Shown: positions 13,683 through 22,130, numbered from the stretch's first letter. The stretch is DNA of 23,181 bases from an uncultured Desulfuromonadales bacterium (GCA_947259685.1 CAMYNC010000033.1:1-23181), one strand, 5' to 3'. Notes: generated from the sequence alone by a model not told the origin. Made by a program: numbers and translations.

Positions 13683-14450
13683 ATGGGCTGGATGGCGGGG
13701 ATTATCGGTGGAAGCTTAGGCGCCATGGTCGCCGGACCCTTAGGGGCGGTGATCGGCGCGGCAATCGGGGCCAGCATGAGCGGCGGCCAGCAACTGCAGC
13801 AGGGCGGCAGGTTCAAGCTTAACAGCTCGCAGCAGCGCCAGGCGCTGTTTTTTACCGCCGCCTACTCGATGGTCGGCAAGCTGGCCAAGGCCGACGGGAG
13901 GGTCTGTGCGGATGAAATTGCCGCGATTGAAAAAATTTCCAAACAAGCACTGGGGCTGGATGCGCAAACTCGCCAGTACGCCTTCAATGTTTTCACCCAG
14001 GCGAAAAACAGTTCCGATTCCTTTACCAGCTATGCGCGCCAATTTGGAGAATTCTTTCAGCAAGACCAGCAACTCTGCAGCTTCATGATGAGCTTTCTGT
14101 TCCAGATAGCGATGGCCGATGGCGAACTGCACCCCCAGGAAGAAGCGATGCTGCTTGAGGCCAAAACCGCCTTCAACCTACCAGAAAGCCTGTATCAGTC
14201 GCTACGCAGTCGCTACGCAGGGCATAGCTCCAGCTCGGTCGGGCTAAAAGAACATTACGAGAATCTTGGTGTCCCAGCTGATGCCACGCGCACTGAAATC
14301 AAAAAAGCCTACCGGAAAAAAGCCGCTGAATTTCACCCGGATAAAATCGAAGGCAAAGGCCTGCCCCCCGAATTCATCAAATTTGCCAATGATCGACTGG
14401 CAGAAATCAATGCGTCTTATGATGCGCTGCTGAGCGCAAAAAAAGCCTGA
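13683..14450 (+). CDS. TerB domain plus C-terminal J-domain protein (DjlA-like co-chaperone)
   Basis: This 255-residue protein has three parts. Residues 1-35 are a glycine zipper-like segment ([20 protein letters not shown]) that may insert in the membrane. Residues about 52-175 form a TerB/TerB-like helical domain with ADGRVCADE and [11 protein letters not shown] acidic repeats. Residues about 190-253 are a J-domain with the HPD triad at 218-220, so it should stimulate a DnaK ATPase. This order matches DjlA-type proteins. The ATG at 13683 follows AAAAGAGG. An 11-bp tandem duplication (CAGTCGCTACG twice) sits in the linker near residues 172-179. It stands alone ahead of pgi, about 105 bases away. 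Confidence 0.85.
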   Translation: MGWMAGIIGGSLGAMVAGPLGAVIGAAIGASMSGGQQLQQGGRFKLNSSQQRQALFFTAAYSMVGKLAKADGRVCADEIAAIEKISKQALGLDAQTRQYAFNVFTQAKNSSDSFTSYARQFGEFFQQDQQLCSFMMSFLFQIAMADGELHPQEEAMLLEAKTAFNLPESLYQSLRSRYAGHSSSSVGLKEHYENLGVPADATRTEIKKAYRKKAAEFHPDKIEGKGLPPEFIKFANDRLAEINASYDALLSAKKA

Positions 14451-14554
14451 CTCCAATCGGCTCAACCAACCCAAATCAGCAACAAATCTGCTATGCTAGA
14501 AAAACTTACCCAAAGCAGTTATCTTCATTCCTCAGCATTGCAAGCGAGGCAAGA

Positions 14555-16198
14555 ATGCCAAAACCGACCCGGCTACCAGCGTGGGAGATCCTTCAAGAGC
14601 ATCAACAGCAGATTGAGCAGCTACATATGCGGGAGCTGTTTGCCGAGGACCCCGAGCGTTTCAAACAATTTTCTTTACAATTCGGCGATATCCTTTTCGA
14701 TTATTCCAAGCATCGCATCACCGCGACGACCCGCCAATTGCTGATCGATCTGGCTGACCAAGCCGGCCTGCGGGAAAAAATCGAACGGATGTTCCGCGGC
14801 GAGAAGATTAATACCACCGAGCAGCGGGCGGCCCTGCATATCGCCCTGCGTAACCGCAGCAATCGACCGATCCTGGTGGATGGCCAGAATGTCATGCCGC
14901 AGGTGAATGCGATGCTGAAAAAGATGGGCGACTTTTGCGAACGGGTGCGCAGCGGCCATTGGATCGGCTACACCGGGCGCCCGGTGACCGATATCATCAA
15001 TATCGGTATCGGCGGTTCCGACCTGGGACCGCTGATGGTCACCGAAGCACTGAAGCCTTACGGTCAGCCGAACCTACATGTCCACTATGTCTCCAATGTC
15101 GATGCCAGCCACCTGAGTGAAACCCTGCACACCCACGACCCGGAAACCACTCTGTTTTTGATCGCCTCGAAAACCTTTACCACCCAGGAAACCCTGACCA
15201 ACGCCCGCTCAGCGAGAAAATGGCTACTTAACGCCCTGCACGACGAAGCCGCCATTGCCCAGCATTTCGTCGCCATCTCAACCAACACCGCCGAGGTCAC
15301 CCGCTTCGGCATCGATCCGGACAACATGTTCGGCTTCTGGGACTGGGTCGGCGGGCGCTACTCGCTCTGGTCTTCGATCGGCCTGTCGATAGCACTGTTT
15401 ATCGGCATGGATAATTTTGAAAAACTGCTCAGCGGCGCCCACTTGGCGGACGAGCATTTCCGCACCGCCCCTTTGGCGCAGAACATCCCGGTTTTGATGG
15501 GTCTGCTGGGGATCTGGTATAACAACTTTTTTGCTGCCGAAAGCCATGCAATCCTCCCCTACGATCAGTACCTGCATCGCTTTCCAGCGTATTTCCAGCA
15601 GGGGGATATGGAGAGTAACGGCAAGCGGGTCACCCTGAGCGGCGAGGCGGTCGACTATTCGACCGGGCCGATTATCTGGGGAGAACCAGGGACCAACGGC
15701 CAGCATGCGTTCTATCAGCTGATCCATCAAGGAACCAAGCTGATACCGGCAGATTTTCTCGCCGCCGTGGAAAGCCACAACCCCCTCGATAACCACCATA
15801 AAATCCTGCTGTCAAACTTTTTTGCTCAGCCGGAAGCCTTGATGATGGGCAAAACCGCAGAGGAAGCACGAGCCGAAATGGAGAACGAAGGCCTGGCGAC
15901 AGAACGGATTGAGCAGTTGCTGCCGCATAAGCAATTCCCTGGTAATCGACCGACCAGTTCGTTTCTGGTTAAACAACTGACTCCGGAAACCCTCGGCAGC
16001 CTGATTGCCTTTTACGAGCATAAAATTTTCACCCAGGCAGCCATCTGGGACATCAATCCCTTCGACCAATGGGGAGTTGAACTCGGCAAGCAGCTGGCCA
16101 AGAAAATCCTCCCCGAACTCGACAGCACCGAGTCGGTGGCCAGTCACGACAGCTCCACCAACGGGCTGATTAATTTTTACCGTGAACACAGTTCCTAG
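14555..16198 (+). CDS. pgi: Glucose-6-phosphate isomerase
   Basis: This interconverts glucose 6-phosphate and fructose 6-phosphate in glycolysis and gluconeogenesis. It is 547 residues, practically the length of the E. coli enzyme (549). Both family signatures are visible: [15 protein letters not shown] in the middle and [16 protein letters not shown] near the C-terminus, together with the phosphate-binding [10 protein letters not shown] and [13 protein letters not shown]. The ATG at 14555 follows GCGAGGCAAGA, a modest ribosome-binding site. No terminator with a T-run follows; instead a hairpin-rich region begins about 100 bases after the stop. Confidence 0.97.
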   Translation: MPKPTRLPAWEILQEHQQQIEQLHMRELFAEDPERFKQFSLQFGDILFDYSKHRITATTRQLLIDLADQAGLREKIERMFRGEKINTTEQRAALHIALRNRSNRPILVDGQNVMPQVNAMLKKMGDFCERVRSGHWIGYTGRPVTDIINIGIGGSDLGPLMVTEALKPYGQPNLHVHYVSNVDASHLSETLHTHDPETTLFLIASKTFTTQETLTNARSARKWLLNALHDEAAIAQHFVAISTNTAEVTRFGIDPDNMFGFWDWVGGRYSLWSSIGLSIALFIGMDNFEKLLSGAHLADEHFRTAPLAQNIPVLMGLLGIWYNNFFAAESHAILPYDQYLHRFPAYFQQGDMESNGKRVTLSGEAVDYSTGPIIWGEPGTNGQHAFYQLIHQGTKLIPADFLAAVESHNPLDNHHKILLSNFFAQPEALMMGKTAEEARAEMENEGLATERIEQLLPHKQFPGNRPTSSFLVKQLTPETLGSLIAFYEHKIFTQAAIWDINPFDQWGVELGKQLAKKILPELDSTESVASHDSSTNGLINFYREHSS

Positions 16199-16640
16199 CA
16201 GTAGGCTTCTGGAGAAAGAAACCGACTTGCCTGGCCCTTTGATATGGCTGATTACCAGCAGATTTTAGCCGAGCCCTCCCCTTAGAATATCAACCTGACC
16301 GCTATCCACAGCAACTGTGGATAACTGTGAACTAACCTGCGTATAGCGGGTTGCAAGCGACGCATTTACGCCGCTTGTTCCATTTTGCCCACTTTTTAAA
16401 CAAGTGGGCTAACCTATTGAAAATAAAAGAACCTATACTGCTGCGCAAAGCGTTTCAGGACCGCAGGCAAATCTGCTGGTATTTTCAACCTGGTCATGCT
16501 AAGGGCTGAACTTCAGAAGAAATGCCTGTTGATAAGCCTCGCTAAATGAATTAGCGCCCATAAAGAACAATCCAAACCAGCCAAGGTGACTTTCCGCCGG
16601 TGCAGGGGACAAAACCAACCAACTGCAGAGTGGTTAATTT
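16199..16640. other. 442-bp intergenic region rich in hairpins
   Basis: No gene is visible here. From 16303 to 16409 four stem-loops follow one another. The rest (16199-16300 and 16410-16640) holds only very short frames. Just before the MFS start codon, AACCA and TGGTT (about 16617-16635) could fold back on themselves. I found no sequence matching a riboswitch class I know and no integron attC site. Confidence 0.6.
16303..16409. repeat. Array of four consecutive stem-loops with a DnaA-box inverted repeat
   Basis: Hairpin 1: TATCCACAG (16303-16311) with CTGTGGATA (16315-16323), loop CAA; its right arm extends to TGTGGATAA, a perfect DnaA box on the minus strand (16316-16324). Hairpin 2: AACCTGC (16334-16340) with GCGGGTT (16346-16352), one G-T pair. 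Hairpin 3: CAAGCG (16354-16359) with CGCTTG (16372-16377). Hairpin 4: GCCCACTT (16387-16394) with AAGTGGGC (16402-16409). None is followed by a clear T-run on either strand. Confidence 0.6.
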
Positions 16641-17774
16641 ATGCTAGCCGCAATTTTCAACACCATCCTCACCCTCTCAGCTCTTTATGCCCCACAGCCG
16701 CTGCTGCCGGTCATCAGTCAGGAGTTTGCCGTCAGTCGTGAAGCGGCAGCGGCCCTGACAACGGTGACCTTTATTCCTCTGGCTCTGGCGCCATTGGTCT
16801 ATGGCTATCTGCTTGAATCGCTCTCCGCGACCCGGCTGCTGAAAATTGCGGTGCCACTGCTGGCCATCAGCGAACTGCTGTTTGCGGCCAGTAACAGCTT
16901 CCCTTTACTGCTCGGCATCCGTTTGCTCCAGGGGCTGCTGATTCCGGCAATCCTGACCTCGCTGATGACCTACCTGTCACAGCGCGCCGGCAATGAAAAG
17001 GTTCAGCGCGCCATGGCCATTTATATCGCAGCCACTATTTTTGGCGGCTTTGCCGGCCGGGCCACTTCGGGAATGATCGCCAGTTGGCTCGGTTGGCGCT
17101 ACAGTTTTATAGTTTTGGCGGTCAGTCTTATGTTTGGTTTTCTGCTGCTGCTCAGGCTGCCGGAAACCGACCATCTGCAACTGGCTAAACCAGACCCGCA
17201 GGCGCTGCGCAAGACCCTGCAACGCCCGACGTTTCTACCCATTTACCTGGTGGTCTTCTGCCTGTTTTTCGTTTTTGCCGCGGTCATGAATTATCTGCCG
17301 TTCCGCTTGACCGAACTGAGCAGCCAGGTGGATGAGCTGCGCATCGGGTTGATGTATTCGGGTTATGTCATGGGGATCGCCACCTCGCTCGGTGCACCCA
17401 GGATCTGCCGATGGTTGAATGGGGAACAGCGCGCCATCCAGCTGGGGCTATTGGCTTTCGCCCTCACTTTGGTCGGACTGGCGACCGGGCAGGTCTGGCT
17501 GCTGTTCACCACGATGTTTCTCTTCTGTGCGGCGATGTTTCTGGTGCATACCACCGCCTCGGGCCTGGTTAACCAGCTTTCCGGAGGGGAAAATCGCGGC
17601 ATGGTCAACGGCCTCTATGTGGCCTTTTATTATTCCGGCGGCGCGATCGGCTCCTTTGCTCCAGGACTGGTCTACCGGCAGTTCGGCTGGCAGGGTTTTC
17701 TGCTCAGCCTGGCCCTGGTCTGTGGGCTGGGCTACCTTTGCAGCCGCCGGATTTCCTTGCCCAATCGATGCTAA
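16641..17774 (+). CDS. MFS transporter (YnfM-like)
   Basis: This is a 377-residue major facilitator superfamily protein with about 12 membrane helices and a short loop between halves at about 185-200. The start, ALYAPQPLLPVISQEFAVS, with first-helix YxPQPLLP, and GYLLESLSATRLLKIAVPLL are typical of the YnfM/arabinose-efflux-like group. R-x-LQG-LL in helix 4 and the late GAIGSFAPGLVYRQFGWQG also fit. The ATG at 16641 has only a weak ribosome-binding site (AGAGTGG), and the protein begins directly in helix 1, so the true start might be slightly different. The substrate cannot be predicted. It is probably transcribed alone, after the hairpin-rich gap. Confidence 0.85.
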   Translation: MLAAIFNTILTLSALYAPQPLLPVISQEFAVSREAAAALTTVTFIPLALAPLVYGYLLESLSATRLLKIAVPLLAISELLFAASNSFPLLLGIRLLQGLLIPAILTSLMTYLSQRAGNEKVQRAMAIYIAATIFGGFAGRATSGMIASWLGWRYSFIVLAVSLMFGFLLLLRLPETDHLQLAKPDPQALRKTLQRPTFLPIYLVVFCLFFVFAAVMNYLPFRLTELSSQVDELRIGLMYSGYVMGIATSLGAPRICRWLNGEQRAIQLGLLAFALTLVGLATGQVWLLFTTMFLFCAAMFLVHTTASGLVNQLSGGENRGMVNGLYVAFYYSGGAIGSFAPGLVYRQFGWQGFLLSLALVCGLGYLCSRRISLPNRC

Positions 17775-17874
17775 ACTCAAGGCAGGCTGACAGCACCTCC
17801 ACCGGGGACACTAGCCGCCAATCTCCGCCTGTGCTATGGTGCCCGGCCAATCAAACAGGACAAAGAGGTTTTCG

Positions 17875-18705
17875 ATGCTGCAGTCAGGAAAAAGTTACAA
17901 CTTAACAGTGAAAAATATCGACCTTCAAGGGGCCTGGCTTGAGGCCGATGGTGAATCGGTGTTGCTGCCTAAAGCTGCCTGCCCCAAGCAGCTTTCAGCA
18001 GGCAGTATCCTTGAGGTTTTTCTCTACCTGGATCGCAACGGCCAGCTGAGTGCCTCCGCTCAGACACCACTGGCCGAAGTTGGTCAGTTCGCCCTGCTGC
18101 AGGTGACCAGTGTCGGGCCGCATGGTGCCTTTCTCGACTGGGGGATTGAAAAAGACCTGCTGGCGCCCTTTGCAGAGCAGACCATCAAAATGCTCGAGGG
18201 CCGACGCTACCTGGTACGGGTCTGCAGTGACCAGCAGGACCGGCCGATCGCTTCGGCCAAGCTGGAAAAATTTCTCGAAGCAGAAGCGGTCGATCTGCAA
18301 ATCGGCGACGAAGTCGAGCTGATGATCTGGGCTTTCACCGACCTAGGCGCCAAAGTAATCGTCAACGACCGCTTTGAAGCCCTGCTTTATAAAGATGAGG
18401 TCCCCAGCGGCTTAAAGCGTGGCGACACTGGGGTCGGCTATATTCTGAAAATTCGCCCCGACCGACGGATTGATGTGACTTTGCGTCGACCGGGAGCCGC
18501 CGGGGTGAGCGATGCCCGCGAGATCATTCTCGAAGCAATGGAACCGAGCGGTTTTCTGCCGCTGCACGACCAGAGCCCTCCCGAACAGATCCGTGAACAG
18601 TTGGGTTTGAGCAAAAAACTCTTCAAAAAGGCTCTCGGCGGGCTCTACAAGGATGGCTTGGTGGAATTGTCCAACAAGGGTGTAAAACTGGGCAAAAAAA
18701 CTTAA
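17875..18705 (+). CDS. cvfB: S1 RNA-binding domain protein, CvfB/YitL family
   Basis: This 276-residue protein resembles CvfB: three tandem S1-type OB domains (about 1-60, 62-130 and 135-205) followed by a winged-helix domain (about 210-276). Visible pieces are VTSVGPHGAFLDWGIEKDLL in the second S1 and LGAKVIVNDRFEALLYKDEV in the third. SKKLFKKALGGLYKDGLVEL is the winged-helix recognition region. It is expected to bind RNA and to affect expression of virulence or metabolic genes in some bacteria. The ATG at 17875 follows AAAGAGG. It is convergent with the thioesterase gene, and their stops interlock in TTAA (18702-18705). Confidence 0.85.
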   Translation: MLQSGKSYNLTVKNIDLQGAWLEADGESVLLPKAACPKQLSAGSILEVFLYLDRNGQLSASAQTPLAEVGQFALLQVTSVGPHGAFLDWGIEKDLLAPFAEQTIKMLEGRRYLVRVCSDQQDRPIASAKLEKFLEAEAVDLQIGDEVELMIWAFTDLGAKVIVNDRFEALLYKDEVPSGLKRGDTGVGYILKIRPDRRIDVTLRRPGAAGVSDAREIILEAMEPSGFLPLHDQSPPEQIREQLGLSKKLFKKALGGLYKDGLVELSNKGVKLGKKT

Positions 18706-19109
18706 CCCACGGCATCCAGGGCGGCAGCAATCTCAACCGGCAGATCAGGCCGCCCCTTGGCATTCACTCCAGTGCCGATCACCAAAGCATTGAGCACCAG
18801 CTGATTGTCCGCCTGAAGATAGATGTCCTGCCGAAAGGCAAACCGCAACTTGGAGAGCCGTTCGATCTGCAAGCCGATCCAGAAATGATCGCCGCTGCGC
18901 AAGGAACGCTTGTAGTCGAGCTCGGCGCGAATCACCACCAGGTTGACACCCCGGCGGGTCAGCTCGGCAAAATCCAGCCCAAGCTGTTTGATAAACTCAT
19001 GCCGGCAATGTTCCAGATAGTTCTGATAAACCGCATTATTCACCACCCCCTGCATATCGCATTCATAATCCCGGACCTGAAAGTCGAGTCGGAATCGGTA
19101 GTCTTGCAT
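18702..19109 (-). CDS. Acyl-CoA thioesterase, 4HBT hotdog family
   Basis: This 135-residue single hotdog domain hydrolyses acyl-CoA thioesters, as in the YbgC/FadM group. The active-site region reads RDYECDMQGVVNNAVYQNYL with the expected Asp (of D-x-Q-G-V-V-N-N) and a conserved HCRHEF following. LDYKRSLRSGDHF and FRQDIYLQADNQLV are typical later strands. The start at 19109 follows GGGAGG on the minus strand; an earlier in-frame ATG at 19127 lacks a ribosome-binding site. Its natural substrate is unknown. The next gene along this strand is cvfB in the opposite orientation, ending in the shared TTAA. Confidence 0.87.
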   Translation of the reverse strand: MQDYRFRLDFQVRDYECDMQGVVNNAVYQNYLEHCRHEFIKQLGLDFAELTRRGVNLVVIRAELDYKRSLRSGDHFWIGLQIERLSKLRFAFRQDIYLQADNQLVLNALVIGTGVNAKGRPDLPVEIAAALDAVG

Positions 19110-19187
19110 TTTTAGCCTCCCTGGCATTTTTAAATCGTCAGAAAATATCTAATCGGGTGGCTTGATTTTTACTGTTTAAGAAAACCT

Positions 19188-19218
19188 AAACCGTCGGGCC
19201 GAGACCCGACGGTTTTAG
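19188..19218. terminator. Strong hairpin of unclear owner
   Basis: AAACCGTCGGG (19188-19198) pairs perfectly with CCCGACGGTTT (19205-19215) around a 6-base loop. It is flanked by TTTTAG on the plus strand and by AGGTTTTC on the minus strand. No protein gene ends next to it: the gene to its right already has its own terminator, and the thioesterase starts just to its left. It may end a small RNA or insulate the thioesterase promoter. Confidence 0.4.
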
Positions 19219-19412
19219 CTTGAACCTGAATCAGTGAGTATCCGGCGGCGAATAGCACAAATCATTGAAATGCCTGAGCACTGCAAAAATCACCGATGAA
19301 CCTTTGGGTGCAGCTCAGATTTTAGCATCACTCATTCAATCCAAGCACTTGCACTCTTCATCCACCGTTTACGCACTGTTTCAGGTTTAAATATAACCGC
19401 TACGGATTTTCA

Positions 19413-19441
19413 CAAAATAAAGGCCCACGGTCAGCGGGCCC
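19413..19441 (-). terminator. Terminator of the small Cys-rich gene
   Basis: AGGCCC/GGGCCT-type stem at 19421-19441 is followed on the minus strand by TTTATTTT. It lies about 28 bases after the stop of the 47-aa gene. The stem is short and includes a mismatch. Confidence 0.45.
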
Positions 19442-19468
19442 TATATATTAAGAGTTCTTAGATGCGCA

Positions 19469-19612
19469 CTACTCTTCATAAAGACAAGTCAAATCCTCAT
19501 CAGCCCGCAACCCCGAACACTCCTCACAAACCTGCTGACCATTATCCTCCCGGGTCAACAATTCCTCTTCCGGGCACACCTGTTGACAACAGCTGCACTT
19601 TTTCCAGGTCAT
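19469..19612 (-). CDS. Small Cys-rich, zinc-ribbon-like protein (47 aa)
   Basis: The ATG at 19612 follows GGAGGAGCTT on the minus strand, a very good ribosome-binding site. The product starts MTWKKCSCCQQVCPEEELLT, contains a later VCEECSGLR, and ends with acidic DEDLTCLYEE. C-x-CC and C-x2-C pairs about 20 residues apart suggest a small zinc or iron-binding knuckle. I do not recognise the family. It is divergent from the DUF1847 gene, itself Cys-rich; the two start codons are about 130 bases apart and may share a control region. Confidence rests on the ribosome-binding site and the regular Cys spacing. Confidence 0.6.
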   Translation of the reverse strand: MTWKKCSCCQQVCPEEELLTREDNGQQVCEECSGLRADEDLTCLYEE

Positions 19613-19744
19613 AAGCTCCTCCATCCCCTGTAGCATTACAAGAAAGAACCTTTCTTCAGCTACCAAGAAAGTATAACATGGCTGGCAATTCAAATGGCAG
19701 AAGCCGAGCAACCAAGCGACCCTATGCATTCCCAGGAGGCCCTG

Positions 19745-20464
19745 ATGAGCAATTGCAAACCAAGCAACCTGAACTGCACCAGCTGCAGTCAACTTTGGCA
19801 GAAAAAAGGCACCACCAGCTGCTGGAGCGACCCCGACCAGCGCCCAACTGCGCCGGTCCACTGTCCCGGGGAAACCGACCCGAAGATAATCACCGACAGC
19901 TTCGCTCGCTATCAGGGTGACGCAGAAGATGCCCGGCTAGCCAAAGTGGCCGCCCAGGTGGAAGGGCTCTGCTACCAGCCAGTGCCAGGCAGCGACGCCG
20001 TCAATGCTCGCTGGACCCGGGTTGAAGACACCATCGCCCTGGCCAAGCTGATGGACTATAAAAAAATCGGCATCGCCACCTGTATCGGCCTGCTTGAAGA
20101 GAGCAAGCGGCTCAGCGATATCCTCGGCGCCCAGGGGCTCGAACCCTATTCGGTCTGCTGCAAATCAGGCAGTATCGATAAGCTGGAATTGGGTCTCAAA
20201 GAAACCGAAAAAGTCCGCCCGAACAGTTTTGAACCGGCCTGCAATCCGATCGCTCAGGCCGAACTGCTCAACCAGGCGGGAACCGACATGAATTTGATTG
20301 TCGGCCTCTGTGTCGGCCACGATATGCTGTTCAGTAAATATTCAGCGGCGCCAACCTCGACCCTGGTGGTCAAAGATCGGGTCACCGGACATAACCCCAT
20401 AGCTGTACTTTATGGCCAGAATTTTTACTACAAGCGGCTGCAGAAACAACCGGTACTCGAATAA
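19745..20464 (+). CDS. DUF1847 family Cys-rich protein
   Basis: This 239-residue protein fits DUF1847 as I know it, an uncharacterised Cys-rich, probably metal-binding family of anaerobes. Cysteines cluster at the N-terminus (positions 4, 11, 14, 26, 40), with further ones in IATCIGLL, YSVCCKSG, FEPACNPIAQAELLN and the characteristic IVGLCVGHDMLF; LVVKDRVTGHNPIAVLY follows near the end. The function is not known; a metal- or Fe-S-dependent role is an inference. The chosen ATG at 19745 follows AGGAGGCCCTG; an upstream frame start at 19694 has no ribosome-binding site. It is divergent from the 47-aa Cys-rich protein and precedes the rrf2 operon. Confidence 0.85.
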   Translation: MSNCKPSNLNCTSCSQLWQKKGTTSCWSDPDQRPTAPVHCPGETDPKIITDSFARYQGDAEDARLAKVAAQVEGLCYQPVPGSDAVNARWTRVEDTIALAKLMDYKKIGIATCIGLLEESKRLSDILGAQGLEPYSVCCKSGSIDKLELGLKETEKVRPNSFEPACNPIAQAELLNQAGTDMNLIVGLCVGHDMLFSKYSAAPTSTLVVKDRVTGHNPIAVLYGQNFYYKRLQKQPVLE

Positions 20465-20544
20465 ACCAGGCTGGTCCGCTCGGTTTTCCGTCGCTGCTGC
20501 GACCAAAATTATCCAGCAATCAACTCCCTACCGCGGCAGCATTT

Positions 20545-20570
20545 CCCCGACAATTTAGGGGTTTTATTCT
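20545..20570 (+). terminator. Weak terminator-like hairpin after the DUF1847 gene
   Basis: CCCC (20545-20548) pairs with GGGG (20558-20561) over a 9-base loop, followed by TTTTATTCTT. The stem is very short and touches the rrf2 -35 box, so it may be coincidental. Confidence 0.25.
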
Positions 20571-20598
20571 TGACAGCTCCGCTAGAGATTTCTATAGT
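20570..20598 (+). promoter_or_regulatory. Sigma-70 promoter of the rrf2-cysK-larE operon
   Basis: A perfect -35 TTGACA (20570-20575), a 17-base spacer and TATAGT (20593-20598; 5 of 6). Transcription should begin near 20605, about 28 bases before the rrf2 ATG. TTTCTATAGTTTCTA overlapping the -10 contains a direct repeat (TTTCTA twice) that could be the autoregulatory Rrf2 site. Confidence 0.8.
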
Positions 20599-20632
20599 TT
20601 CTAAATAAGCAATCTCACGGAGGAAATTTATC

Positions 20633-21109
20633 ATGAAGCTTTCTACTAAAAGCCGCTACGGCGTTCGGGCCATGTTCGACATGGCCTATCATGCCGGGAC
20701 CCTGCCGGCCCAAATAAAAGATATATCCCGGCGCCAGAACATCTCCCCCCGCTATCTTGAGCAGATCTTTCAGGATTTGAAGAAAGCTGGTTTGCTGAAA
20801 AGCCGCCGCGGACCGCAAGGGGGCTACAGTCTGGCCAAACCGGCCGACGAAATAACCGTCAAGCACATCGTCCTGGCCGCAGAAGGCGAACTGCAACTGG
20901 TCGACTGCGTCAAAGGACGGCGGAAAAAAGGCGAAAAAGGTCCAGCCTGCGAATTCGATAATCAGTGCATCACCCAGGGCCTCTGGTCGGAAGCCAGCCG
21001 CTTGCTCGGCGACTACTTTGCGTCGATCAGCCTCAAGGACCTCTGCGAGCAGGGCAAAGCAATGGGCCTGGAAAAGGAACTGGATCACCGTTTTATGTAC
21101 TTTATTTAA
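20633..21109 (+). CDS. Rrf2/IscR-family transcriptional regulator
   Basis: This 158-residue winged-helix regulator starts MKLSTKSRYGVRAMFDMAYH, the classic Rrf2 opening, and has IFQDLKKAGLLKSRRGPQGG in the recognition helix and wing. It contains three cysteines like those that hold the IscR [2Fe-2S] cluster: Cys92, Cys106 and Cys112. The last two keep the C-x5-C spacing, but the first gap is 13 rather than 5 residues because of a basic insert (KGRRKKGEKG). It is thus probably an Fe-S or cysteine-status sensor. The GGAGGAAATTTATC ribosome-binding site is strong. It heads the operon with cysK and larE, and likely regulates its own promoter. Confidence 0.93.
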   Translation: MKLSTKSRYGVRAMFDMAYHAGTLPAQIKDISRRQNISPRYLEQIFQDLKKAGLLKSRRGPQGGYSLAKPADEITVKHIVLAAEGELQLVDCVKGRRKKGEKGPACEFDNQCITQGLWSEASRLLGDYFASISLKDLCEQGKAMGLEKELDHRFMYFI

Positions 21110-21194
21110 AGTTCACCGCCGCAACGAGACCGGCCCTAATTACACTGTTGGAGGGAATCATCCGCACTGCCATGGATGGTTTGGAGGAAGCAGT

Positions 21195-22115
21195 ATGCCG
21201 CAACTTTTTAGCCATAGCTCACTGGGACAGATCGGCAACACCCCACTGGTCCAACTGAACAGTTTCTCCCAGCCGGGCTCAGCCCAACTCTGGGCAAAGC
21301 TGGAAGGCTGCAACCCGGGCGGCAGCGTGAAAGACCGCATTGCCAAAGCGATGATTGACGCTGCCGAACAGGCCGGGGTTCTCAAACCGGGGTCGATCAT
21401 CGTCGAACCGACCAGCGGCAACACCGGAATCGGCCTGGCGCTGGTCGCCGCGGTCAAGGGCTATCGACTTATTTTGACCATGCCCGACACCATGAGCCTG
21501 GAAAGACGGCGGCTGTTCAGTGCTTATGGCGCCGAACTGATCCTGACCCCGAGCGGTCAGGGGATGCGTGGGGCGATTGAAAAGGCAGCTGAGCTGGCTG
21601 ATGAACTCGGTGCCTACATGCCACAGCAGTTTAACAATCCGGCCAATCCGCAAGTCCATGAAGAGACCACCGGGCCGGAAATCATTGAAGCGCTAGGCCG
21701 TAAAGTCGATCTGTTCGTCTCCGGAGTCGGTACTGGCGGGACCATTTCCGGGGTTGGCCGCGCGCTGCGCAGACACAACTCCAAGGTCCGAATCGTTGCG
21801 GTTGAACCGAGCAGCTCGAACGTGCTCTCCGGTGGGGATGCCGGCCCGCACATGATCCAGGGGATCGGTGCGGGATTTATCCCGGAAGTGCTCGACCAAC
21901 AGATTTACGATCAGGTCCTGACCGTCAGCGATGCCGAGGCGATCAGCACCACCAGAGCTCTGGCCAAGCAGGAAGGCCTGTGCTGCGGCATCTCTGCCGG
22001 GGCCAATGTTTTTGCTGCGGCGCAAATGGCCGACCAGTTGAGTGAAGATCAGGTCGTGGTCACCATCATCTGCGACACCGGCGAACGCTACCTCTCCACC
22101 GGCATTTATGATTGA
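21195..22115 (+). CDS. cysK: Cysteine synthase (O-acetylserine sulfhydrylase)
   Basis: This PLP enzyme makes cysteine from O-acetylserine and sulfide. It has 306 residues, near the usual 310-323. The PLP lysine is Lys46 in NPGGSVKDR, the substrate loop TSGNTG is at 73-78, and the phosphate-binding SGVGTGGTISG follows in the middle; IVAVEPSSS and the SAGAN stretch near the C-terminus also fit. The ATG at 21195 follows TTGGAGGAAG; two ATGs upstream lack this. It starts 85 bases after the Rrf2 gene and 15 bases before larE, an arrangement seen in CymR/IscR-type sulfur operons. It is also compatible with CysM-like activity, but length and motifs favour CysK. Confidence 0.95.
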   Translation: MPQLFSHSSLGQIGNTPLVQLNSFSQPGSAQLWAKLEGCNPGGSVKDRIAKAMIDAAEQAGVLKPGSIIVEPTSGNTGIGLALVAAVKGYRLILTMPDTMSLERRRLFSAYGAELILTPSGQGMRGAIEKAAELADELGAYMPQQFNNPANPQVHEETTGPEIIEALGRKVDLFVSGVGTGGTISGVGRALRRHNSKVRIVAVEPSSSNVLSGGDAGPHMIQGIGAGFIPEVLDQQIYDQVLTVSDAEAISTTRALAKQEGLCCGISAGANVFAAAQMADQLSEDQVVVTIICDTGERYLSTGIYD

Positions 22116-22130
22116 TAGATAAGAACCGCT

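Larger units (their letters stand above)
19110..19468. other. 359-bp intergenic region with two hairpins
   Basis: The gap lies between the thioesterase start and the small Cys-rich gene, both on the minus strand. It contains the perfect hairpin at 19188-19215 and the terminator-like hairpin at 19413-19441. No open frame of useful length lies between them on either strand. Confidence 0.55.

Noticed and set aside
16325..16415. Possible integron attC or recombination site in the hairpin array
   Set aside because: The core-site consensus (GTTRRRY / RYYYAAC) is not met, and there are no integrase or cassette genes nearby.
16414..16497. Short minus-strand frame starting MTRLKIPADLPAVLKRF, looking like a transposase fragment
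   Set aside because: Only 27 codons, no ribosome-binding site, and no continuation of similarity in any frame. Not enough to call a mobile-element remnant.
16560..16640. Riboswitch before the MFS transporter
   Set aside because: No match to guanidine, fluoride or other motifs I can recognise; only a 5-bp hairpin near the start codon.
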